A DNA stretch of 10,456 bases from NVQY01 sp047639325. GTDB lineage: Bacteria; Pseudomonadota; Alphaproteobacteria; Rhodobacterales; Rhodobacteraceae. Below the pieces are notes generated by a model. That model saw only the letters and a program-made list of their open reading frames with translations, searched no databases and had not been told where the DNA came from. The position numbers and the translations under genes were made by a program. The stretch lies in NCBI GenBank assembly GCA_047639325.1, contig JBLINN010000141.1, positions 1 through 10,456 on the forward strand, in the 5' to 3' direction. Shown piece by piece: positions 1 to 5,266 of the stretch; within the stretch, counting starts at the first letter, position 1, and every line of letters starts with the position of its first letter.

Positions 1-1285
1 CTCCGCCTTCGCTAAACACGATCTCAAACAAGTCCTTGGCAATCTTGCCGCTGATATCCCCCTTGGAAATCAGGTCAATAATCCCGCCCAGCTGCGCCGG
101 AGACACCGGACTTTGGCCAATATCGTGGTCTTCTTTCTTCAACCGGCCAAACAGCTCGTTGATCACCCAGTTCGCCGCCAGTTTCCCATCACGATTTTGC
201 GCCACAGCCTCAAAATACCCGGCCGAATCCACATCCGCCGTCAGCACCGAAGCGTCATAAGAAGACAGCCCGAACTCATTGATAAACCTAAGTTTTTTGG
301 CATCCGGCAGTTCTGGAAGTGACGCGGCAATCTCGTCCACCCAAGCCTGCTCAATCTCTAGCGGCAACAGATCCGGGTCGGGGAAATAGCGGTAATCATG
401 CGCCTCTTCCTTGGACCGCATCGACCGGGTTTCGCCCTTGTCGGGGTCATACAACCGGGTCTCCTGATCAATCTCGCCCCCCGCCTCGACAATCGCAATC
501 TGCCGCCGCGCCTCGACATCAATCGCCTGTTGGATGAACCGCATCGAGTTCATATTCTTGATTTCACAGCGGGTGCCCAAATGGGAAAAGTCCTGTGTTT
601 CCTGATACTTCTCGTATTGTCCTGGCAGGCAGATCGACACGTTCACATCCGCCCGCATGCTGCCGCTTTGCATGTTGCCATCACAGGTCCCCAAGTACCG
701 CAGGATCTGGCGCAGCTTGGTGATAAAGGCCGCCGCCTCTTCGGGGCCGCGAATGTCGGGGCGGCTGACGATTTCCATCAGCGCCACACCGGTGCGGTTC
801 AGGTCGACAAACGACATGTTCGGGTCCATGTCATGGATCGACTTACCCGCGTCTTGCTCCATATGAATACGTTCGATCCGCACCAGCCGGGCAGTGCCGT
901 CGCCCATTTCCACCAGCACTTCACCCATCCCGACAATCGGGTGGTAAAGCTGCGAAATCTGATAGCCTTGCGGCAGGTCAGGATAGAAATAGTTCTTGCG
1001 ATCAAAGGCACTTACAAGGTTTATCTCAGCCTTCAGGCCAAGCCCGGTGCGCACCGCCTGTTCAATGCAATATTCGTTGATCACCGGCAACATGCCAGGC
1101 ATCGCCGCATCCACAAAGGCCACGTTTGAATTCGGCTCGGCGCCAAATTTGGTGGACGCGCCCGAGAACAATTTGGCGTTCGAGCTGATCTGCGCATGCA
1201 CCTCCATCCCGATCACCAGTTCCCAGTCGTGCTTGGCTCCGGCGATGGTTTTGATCTTGGGCGTTTCGTATGTCAGGTCCAGCAT
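1..1285 (-). CDS. gatB: Asp/Glu-tRNA(Asn/Gln) amidotransferase subunit B, 3' end cut by window edge
   Basis: GatB is the tRNA-binding subunit of the cytoplasmic GatCAB complex, which converts misacylated Glu-tRNA(Gln) and/or Asp-tRNA(Asn) to the amidated form using ammonia from GatA; it phosphorylates the acyl group with ATP. I read 428 codons; full-length family members are about 500, so the end of the C-terminal YqeY-like tail is missing. Visible family motifs are GMEVHAQ (about residues 26-32), YPDLPQGYQISQ (101-112), DLNRTGVALMEIVSRPD (161-177), GSMRADVNVSIC (208-219), CEIKNMNSMRF (240-250) and SKEEAHDYRYFPDPDL (291-306). The ATG at 1285 is preferred because GAGG (1295-1292) sits 6 nt upstream. 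An in-frame ATG at 1297 would add MRRA but has no clear ribosome site. No gatA or gatC is visible nearby. Identity is essentially certain. Confidence 0.97.
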   Translation of the reverse strand, partial: MLDLTYETPKIKTIAGAKHDWELVIGMEVHAQISSNAKLFSGASTKFGAEPNSNVAFVDAAMPGMLPVINEYCIEQAVRTGLGLKAEINLVSAFDRKNYFYPDLPQGYQISQLYHPIVGMGEVLVEMGDGTARLVRIERIHMEQDAGKSIHDMDPNMSFVDLNRTGVALMEIVSRPDIRGPEEAAAFITKLRQILRYLGTCDGNMQSGSMRADVNVSICLPGQYEKYQETQDFSHLGTRCEIKNMNSMRFIQQAIDVEARRQIAIVEAGGEIDQETRLYDPDKGETRSMRSKEEAHDYRYFPDPDLLPLEIEQAWVDEIAASLPELPDAKKLRFINEFGLSSYDASVLTADVDSAGYFEAVAQNRDGKLAANWVINELFGRLKKEDHDIGQSPVSPAQLGGIIDLISKGDISGKIAKDLFEIVFSEGG

Positions 1286-1324
1286 GGCGCGCCTCATGTC
1301 CGCTTGGGTTCGATTGCGGTTTTA

Positions 1325-1357
1325 GGCCAGCCTGCAAGGCGGGGCAAGGGGCTGGCC
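1325..1357. other. Inverted repeat between the 254-aa membrane protein gene and gatB
   Basis: Two perfect 8-bp arms (GGCCAGCC at 1325-1332 and GGCTGGCC at 1350-1357) flank a 17-nt loop that contains GCAAGG twice. It lies in the 86-bp gap after the stop of the upstream minus-strand gene and before gatB. Neither strand has a clear U-tract after the stem (minus continues TAAAACC, plus GTTCTTCG), so it is not a canonical intrinsic terminator. It may be a weak or Rho-assisted terminator, an mRNA-stabilising stem, or part of the gatB leader. Confidence 0.35.
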
Positions 1358-1371
1358 GTTCTTCGCCTCGC

Positions 1372-2136
1372 TTAGCCGGGGGTGGCGACAGGCGCTGTGT
1401 CGCCGGTGCGTGCAGGGTTGCGCATAAGCCGTTGTATTGAAAAGAAATGTGCTGCCAGGAATACCGGCACCAGCAACGCCGGGATCATCACCAACGGATA
1501 GGCCCCGACGATGTTAGGCGCGTCATGCGCCATCAGCTGATACACGGTTTCCGAGGTGATCAGCCCGGTTATCAGCGCCACGGTAAAATCTACCGTCCCA
1601 ATCACATTGGCCTGCACCACTAGCCGCCGGGCCTTTGGGTCCCCCCGGTTCACCGCCTGCATTGCACGATACCCGGCGATCCCAGCCCAGATATCGCCAA
1701 ATCCGGCGGGCAGGGCAAAGATCCACGGGATATCGCCAACGGCCCAACCCAAAAGAAAAACGCCGCCTAGCATGCGAAACGATTGAATTCCCATGAAATA
1801 ATTCTGCCCCATCCGGTCAATCACAACCCGCGCCGGACTTGCCAAGCGCCCCAGCGCAAACAGCAGCACGGCGCCCCCCACAAAGAACCAGCCCACCCAG
1901 GGCGGGGCAAAGGCAAACGGGGCCTGACCCATAACGCCAAGCTGCGCCACATAGGTTGCCAATGCGGCCCAAAGCCCTAATAACAAGGCCATTCCGCCCA
2001 ACAGGCGTGGCACTTGTCGCACCGTCAGGCCATGGCCAACAGCCCCTGCCGCGTTCACCGCGACAAGGGCTAGGGCAGTGCCCAGCACAAGGATCGTCAT
2101 CGTGTTGATGTAGGCGGTAAAGATATCTGTCAGCAT
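1372..2136 (-). CDS. Uncharacterised polytopic inner-membrane protein (254 aa)
   Basis: I do not recognise the family. The 254-residue product is strongly hydrophobic, with about six probable membrane segments near residues 11-33, 45-68, 77-98, 122-147 (possibly two, broken by a DIPW turn), 173-193 and 210-236, and a short polar tail after about 238. A QSFRMLGG stretch (about 118-125) and an ALPAGFGDI stretch (about 141-149) look like conserved re-entrant or loop motifs, but I cannot assign a substrate. The ATG at 2136 is well supported: AGGAG (2147-2143) lies 6 nt upstream. The gene is divergent from an HxlR-type regulator and shares a dyad-rich control region with it, so it is probably that regulator's target. 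A transporter, sensor or stress-related membrane protein are all possible; no enzymatic motif is visible. Confidence 0.82.
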   Translation of the reverse strand: MLTDIFTAYINTMTILVLGTALALVAVNAAGAVGHGLTVRQVPRLLGGMALLLGLWAALATYVAQLGVMGQAPFAFAPPWVGWFFVGGAVLLFALGRLASPARVVIDRMGQNYFMGIQSFRMLGGVFLLGWAVGDIPWIFALPAGFGDIWAGIAGYRAMQAVNRGDPKARRLVVQANVIGTVDFTVALITGLITSETVYQLMAHDAPNIVGAYPLVMIPALLVPVFLAAHFFSIQRLMRNPARTGDTAPVATPG

Positions 2137-2156
2137 AAGTGTCTCCTAAATGCAGA

Positions 2157-2212
2157 ATCAGTAGATACTACTAATATAGAAGTCACTTCACAAATACTAG
2201 CGGTACTTGTAT
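2157..2212. promoter_or_regulatory. Three evenly spaced dyads: candidate operators of the HxlR-type regulator
   Basis: Three symmetrical elements follow one another. D1 is AGTAG-ATA-CTACT (2160-2172, perfect 5-bp arms, extendable to 2157-2175 with one mismatch per arm). D2 is GAAGT-C-ACTTC (2179-2189, perfect). D3 is an imperfect dyad running from ATAC (2194-2197) to GTAT (2209-2212), with 6 of 9 positions paired. Their centres at 2166, 2184 and 2203 are 18-19 bp apart. D1 covers the minus-strand -10, D2 abuts or overlaps both -35 boxes, and D3 covers the spacer and part of the plus-strand -10. The tetramer TACT occurs four times and AGTA once. HxlR-family regulators such as YodB and HypR are known to bind TACT/AGTA-like dyads, which fits autoregulation plus control of the divergent gene; that assignment is inference. 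Confidence 0.5.
2165..2193 (-). promoter_or_regulatory. Predicted sigma70-type promoter for the 254-aa membrane protein gene
   Basis: On the minus strand TTGTGA (2193-2188) is followed after 17 nt by TAGTAT (2170-2165). Each box matches 4 of 6 consensus bases. The start point would fall near 2158, giving a leader of about 22 nt that contains the AGGAG ribosome site. The -35 box overlaps that of the divergent promoter, and the -10 box lies inside the 2160-2172 inverted repeat. Prediction by eye only. Confidence 0.45.
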
Positions 2213-2215
2213 ATT
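2187..2215 (+). promoter_or_regulatory. Predicted sigma70-type promoter for the HxlR-type regulator
   Basis: TTCACA (2187-2192) and TATATT (2210-2215) are separated by exactly 17 nt, and each matches 5 of 6 consensus bases. The expected start point is about 2221-2223, which coincides with the ATG at 2223, so the transcript would have no leader. This is the best promoter-like sequence I see in the window. Confidence 0.6.
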
Positions 2216-2222
2216 GTGCGGT

Positions 2223-2549
2223 ATGACAGTGGATAAACGCGACAATTGCCCGGTTCTGCGGGCCACAAATGTGATCGGCGACCAGTGGTCGCTGTTGATC
2301 TTGCGCGAGTTTTTTCTGGAAGGCCCGCGCCGCTTTCAGGATTTGCAGGATGTGCTGGGGGTGTCGCCAAACACCCTGTCAACGCGGCTGAAAAAGCTGG
2401 AACAGGGCGGTGTTTTGGATCGGCATGTCTATACTCAGAACCCGCCGCGGTCCGAATACCGGTTGACCGAGGCCGGGCAGGCGCTAGCGCCGATGATGTC
2501 AGCGCTGCGCAGTTGGGGGCAAATGTTTACGCCTGATTTGCCCAAATAG
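2223..2549 (+). CDS. HxlR/MarR-like winged-helix transcriptional regulator
   Basis: This 108-residue protein matches the HxlR family in length and wording. A Cys-Pro pair near the N-terminus (C9-P10) is followed by NVIGDQWSLLILREFF, the family's conserved first-helix region, then a helix-turn-helix (FQDLQDVLGVSPNTLSTRLKKLE) and a wing (VLDRHVYTQNPPRSEYRLTEAGQAL). Family members act as dimeric DNA-binding repressors or activators, and in several (YodB, HypR, CatR) the N-terminal Cys senses electrophiles or oxidants. The start is taken as ATG 2223. No Shine-Dalgarno is visible, but the strong upstream promoter places the transcript start at that codon, pointing to leaderless translation. A TTG at 2214 lies within and just after the -10 box and is unlikely. 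The likely targets are its own promoter and the divergent membrane protein gene. Confidence 0.93.
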   Translation: MTVDKRDNCPVLRATNVIGDQWSLLILREFFLEGPRRFQDLQDVLGVSPNTLSTRLKKLEQGGVLDRHVYTQNPPRSEYRLTEAGQALAPMMSALRSWGQMFTPDLPK

Positions 2550-2557
2550 CGCCGCTG

Positions 2558-3940
2558 TTAGGCCGGGTGCAATTCCGGCCCGTTTGGGGTGAATGTCACC
2601 CGCAACCCGCGGTCGATATCGTCGCGGAACAGGTCGGCGATCACTTGCAAGGCATCCGCCTGTCCACGCGCCGCAAACCGGGCCAGCGAGGTGACGCGCG
2701 AGTTGTTGTCAAACCCGTCTGCCGCATGCGCCCAGATCATCGGGTGCAGCTCTGTCAGGTGGTCGCGGATCAGCCATTTGGCGCAGTCGGCAATCTGCAT
2801 CCGCGGCAGGTCAGCGACGGAACTCTGGCCCAGATCATGTTGCAGCCCGACCGAGCAATAGGCGGCCAACAGGTTGATCATCGCCTGATCGGGGCGCGCG
2901 GTGACGATGTCGTGCAGCCCATCGATGAAGAAATCCACATCGACAATGGCACAGGCCTGTGAATCCACGGCAATGGCATCAAAGCAGACCCAAGTATAGC
3001 CACCGGCCCCCCAGATATCCTGGGTGCGCGACGCGGTGCGCCGGGCCTCTAGTTCCAGCTGTTGGTAGGTGCCAAACCAGCGCGGCAACAGGTGGTTTCC
3101 CAGGGCGCGCATATGGCGGTGGTTATGCGGATCAAGGTCGATAAGGTCTTCGTAATCATCGGCAATTCGGGTCTGCGGATCGCGTTGCCCGGCCAGCAGC
3201 GCACAACGTGCGGCCGCCATAATCGGGCTGTCCAGCTCGATCCCGCACAGCGGCGCCAGCAGGTGTTGCGCGCGGTCGAAATGGGCGGCACAGCGGGTGC
3301 GGTTCAGCTTGGGCACAACCGAATCCCAGCCGGTTCCGCGCCAGGCCCAGCCGACGTCAATATGGGCCAGCGCCACGATCAGGGTGATAACCGACTCGTC
3401 GGGATGTTCGCGCCGCACGGCTTCCAGCGCGATGATCCCATCGACCATCGGCGCATTATTGGGTGGGCGGCCTTCCATCAGGGCATGTTCCACCGCCAGC
3501 ATCACGTCTGAACGGGCGCCGTATGCCAGCAAATCGGCAATCGGCATGCCGCCGGGTGTGGCCGTGCGGTTAGCGTCTGCGGCCCGGATTTCATCGGCCA
3601 GATCTTGCCAGCGGTCCTGACGCGCCAGAAACTGGCCCCGTTCATGCGCGGCGCGGCAGGCGTGATCGTCGCGGTTTTGGTCCAGCACCGGGATGCTCAG
3701 GCAATCCTCGGCGCGCAGATGCGGTGCCGGTGCGGGGCGATGATCGACCTGCGGTGCCGTAGGGGCCGAAGCCGAGTGCGACACAGGGTGCGACACAGGG
3801 TGCGACACAGCGGCCGGCGCAGAGGGCAGGGAAGGAGCAAGCGCCAGCACTAGTTGCGGCTTGGCAAACCCCAGCCGGGATTTGAGTGCAGCAATGGCAA
3901 GGGCCAGGGCAGGAATGACAGGTGGCGTCCGTTTCAGCAT
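2558..3940 (-). CDS. Cys-rich DUF4034-like protein, probably exported or membrane-anchored (460 aa)
   Basis: The function is unknown. From ATG 3940 the product has 460 residues. The N-terminus is basic and hydrophobic (LKR, then PVIPALALAIAAL at about 8-20), followed by a second apolar stretch (about 28-43). It could be a signal or anchor segment, although the KSR between them is atypical. Next come a short tandem repeat (VSHP VSHP VSHS, about 45-56), a Pro/Ala-rich linker to about 75, and a mainly alpha-helical body. The stretch GWAWRGTGWDSVV (about 197-209), a DLDPHNHRHM run (about 268-277) and LLPRWFG (284-290) resemble what I recall of DUF4034 proteins, which have TPR-like helices; this is from memory. 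Nine cysteines occur after residue 79. The frame stays open upstream to a TTG at 4006, but neither start has a good ribosome site; the ATG gives the more sensible N-terminus. The stop lies 8 bp from that of the convergent regulator. Confidence 0.82.
   Translation of the reverse strand: MLKRTPPVIPALALAIAALKSRLGFAKPQLVLALAPSLPSAPAAVSHPVSHPVSHSASAPTAPQVDHRPAPAPHLRAEDCLSIPVLDQNRDDHACRAAHERGQFLARQDRWQDLADEIRAADANRTATPGGMPIADLLAYGARSDVMLAVEHALMEGRPPNNAPMVDGIIALEAVRREHPDESVITLIVALAHIDVGWAWRGTGWDSVVPKLNRTRCAAHFDRAQHLLAPLCGIELDSPIMAAARCALLAGQRDPQTRIADDYEDLIDLDPHNHRHMRALGNHLLPRWFGTYQQLELEARRTASRTQDIWGAGGYTWVCFDAIAVDSQACAIVDVDFFIDGLHDIVTARPDQAMINLLAAYCSVGLQHDLGQSSVADLPRMQIADCAKWLIRDHLTELHPMIWAHAADGFDNNSRVTSLARFAARGQADALQVIADLFRDDIDRGLRVTFTPNGPELHPA
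2561..2580 (+). terminator. Possible weak terminator hairpin after the HxlR gene
   Basis: GGCCGG (2561-2566) and CCGGCC (2575-2580) form a perfect 6-bp stem with an 8-nt loop, 11 nt after the regulator's stop codon and followed by CGTTTGGGG. The T-run is short, and the hairpin lies inside the end of the convergent coding region, so the call is weak. Confidence 0.3.
3776..3810. repeat. Tandem 12-bp repeat, about three copies, inside the DUF4034-like gene
   Basis: The unit GTGCGACACAGG occurs at 3776-3787 and 3788-3799, with a third near-complete copy at 3800-3810. The first two copies are identical. Because the unit is four codons long, copy-number changes stay in frame; on the minus strand it encodes Val-Ser-His-Pro units at the start of the linker after the hydrophobic N-terminus. 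Confidence 0.9.
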
Positions 3941-4088
3941 GATAAATCCGTGAGCAGCAGGTGAATTGAACTCTTGCCTCTTTGATGCTGCTGCAATCAG
4001 GCGCAAACATGGCGGGCTTGCGGTGTTTCGGGACAGCTATTGGGATATTTGCGTGGCGGAGTTTGGTGCTTTCCGCGGCGGACCCTGC
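3941..4088. other. Short gap between the DUF4034-like gene and the pepN operon
   Basis: This 148-bp stretch separates the last gene of the pepN operon from the DUF4034-like gene. I see no convincing -35/-10 pair, no strong hairpin with a U-tract and no small gene. GCAGCAG (3954-3960) and CTGCTGC (3988-3994) form a 7-bp inverted repeat with a 27-nt loop, which could fold in the leader of the downstream gene. The gap size suggests a separate transcript, but read-through from the operon is possible. Confidence 0.3.
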
Positions 4089-4526
4089 CTAGAAGTTGAC
4101 AAAATGGTGCCAGATCACCTTGACGTTGCGCGCCGTCAGGGCGGATTCAAAGGCGCGGTGCGGCGGCAGCGCGTCATAGGGCAGGCGCACCCGTTTGCCG
4201 TCGCGCAGCATCGCCGTCACCCGCACAGAAAAATCCCAGCGGGTGTCAAACCGCATATGGTCAACCTCGTCGAGTTCCACAAAGGCCGCCCGTCGCCCGC
4301 TGTGCCAATCCAGCCGATCCTGAGACAGCTGCACCCCGGCGCTGGGATCGGCATAAAGGTCCCACAAGGCGGGCAGGGTGGGCAGCGCCAGCGCCGCCAT
4401 CAGCCACCAGGCCGCATCGACCAGCAGAACCGCGGCCGGCAGGACCGTATAGACCGCGATCAGGATCACCACCGTGCGGGTATCGCGACCCTGCCGGGTA
4501 AAGCTGTAGGCGGGCAGGTCGGTCAT
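4089..4526 (-). CDS. Small two-TM membrane protein with a PH-like C-terminal domain (145 aa)
   Basis: The function is unknown. Two adjacent hydrophobic segments (about residues 18-37 and 39-56) form a hairpin in the membrane, followed by a soluble domain of about 85 residues. This contains alternating beta-type stretches (GVQLSQDRLDWHSG, ELDEVDHMRF, FSVRVTAMLRDGKRVRLP) and a terminal helix (HRAFESALTARNVKV). That layout resembles bacterial PH-like (bPH/YdbT-type) membrane proteins; the match is by architecture only. The ATG overlaps the TGA of the upstream SDR gene by 4 bp (ATGA), so translation is probably coupled. It is the third and apparently last gene of the pepN-SDR operon. The stop is followed by a gap without a clear terminator. 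Confidence 0.85.
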   Translation of the reverse strand: MTDLPAYSFTRQGRDTRTVVILIAVYTVLPAAVLLVDAAWWLMAALALPTLPALWDLYADPSAGVQLSQDRLDWHSGRRAAFVELDEVDHMRFDTRWDFSVRVTAMLRDGKRVRLPYDALPPHRAFESALTARNVKVIWHHFVNF

Positions 4527-5263
4527 CGCCCGCCGGTTACGTCCAGCGTGGTGCCGGTGACATAGCTGGCGGCATCTGACAGCAGGTACAGGATGGCGTC
4601 GGCGACTTCGTCCGCTGTTCCGGCGCGGCGCATTGGTACGGCGGGGCCAATGCGGCTGGCGCGGTCCGGCTCGCCGCCTTTGGCGTGGATGCCGGTATCG
4701 ATCACCCCGGGGCGCACCGCGTTGACGCGGATGCCTTCGGGCGCCACCTCGTCCGATAGGCCCTTGGTGAAAGTGTCGAGTGCGGCCTTCGAGGCGGCGT
4801 AGTCGACAAACATATTGCCCGATCCCAGCCGAGATGCTGCCGAGGACACATTTACAATCACCCCGCCATCACCCTGCGCCAACATCCGCACCACCGCTTG
4901 CTGGGCGACCAGAAACGCGCCGATCACGTTGATGTCGAACATCCGCCGCAGCCTTGCATGGGTAAAGTCAGTGACCTTGGCGGTGGCATCGACTACGCCT
5001 GCATTATTCACCAGCGCGTCCAGCCGCCCGAATTCGGCGTCAACCTGTGCATAGATACTGGCGATCCCCTCGGGGGTTGCCACGTCGCCCGGGCATAACA
5101 CCACCCGCGCCCCGGCGTTGGTGGCCGCATCCACCACCGCCTCTGCCGCGTCGCGGTTGCTGAGGTAATTCAGCGCCAGATCATAGCCTTGCGCGGCGGC
5201 CATCCGCGCGGTGGCGGCGCCGATTCCGGCGCTGGCACCGGTGATAAGCAGGATTTTACGCAT
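4523..5263 (-). CDS. Short-chain dehydrogenase/reductase (classical SDR, 246 aa)
   Basis: A classical SDR: a cytoplasmic NAD(P)(H)-dependent oxidoreductase with a Rossmann fold. Visible motifs are the dinucleotide-binding TGASAGIG (8-15), NNAG (86-89), N112 in FDINVIGAF, and the catalytic S141, Y155 and K159 (YAASK), followed by RVNAVRPGVIDT (179-190) and the C-terminal SYVTGTTLDVTGGR. The length is standard for the family. The NYLSNRDAA stretch after beta-2 (32-40) suggests NADP(H) preference. The overall wording is close to E. coli YgfF-like oxidoreductases; the substrate cannot be read from sequence. The ATG at 5263 lies 3 bp after the pepN stop, with AGGGG about 8 nt upstream inside the pepN end, so it is translated from the pepN transcript. 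It overlaps the next gene by 4 bp. Confidence 0.96.
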   Translation of the reverse strand: MRKILLITGASAGIGAATARMAAAQGYDLALNYLSNRDAAEAVVDAATNAGARVVLCPGDVATPEGIASIYAQVDAEFGRLDALVNNAGVVDATAKVTDFTHARLRRMFDINVIGAFLVAQQAVVRMLAQGDGGVIVNVSSAASRLGSGNMFVDYAASKAALDTFTKGLSDEVAPEGIRVNAVRPGVIDTGIHAKGGEPDRASRIGPAVPMRRAGTADEVADAILYLLSDAASYVTGTTLDVTGGR

Positions 5264-5266
5264 GGC

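Noticed and set aside
398..1129. 243-codon plus-strand open frame inside gatB
   Set aside because: It is fully antisense to gatB, whose reading is certain; the product is His/Arg-rich with no recognisable motif and no ribosome site.
2214..2222. TTG start three codons upstream for the HxlR regulator
   Set aside because: It begins inside the predicted -10 box, has no ribosome site, and would lie upstream of the expected transcript start.
3954..3994. 7-bp inverted repeat GCAGCAG/CTGCTGC
   Set aside because: The arms are simple trinucleotide repeats with a 27-nt loop, which is weak evidence for a real regulatory structure.
3941..4006. 22-residue N-terminal extension from a TTG at 4006 for the DUF4034-like protein
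   Set aside because: No ribosome site at usable spacing, and it would bury the hydrophobic N-terminal segment behind a polar stretch. Kept only as an alternative.
3642..4010. 122-codon minus-strand Cys-rich open frame
   Set aside because: It is a shifted-frame shadow of the N-terminal part of the DUF4034-like gene, in a repeat- and Pro/Ala-rich region; no domain and no independent start signal.
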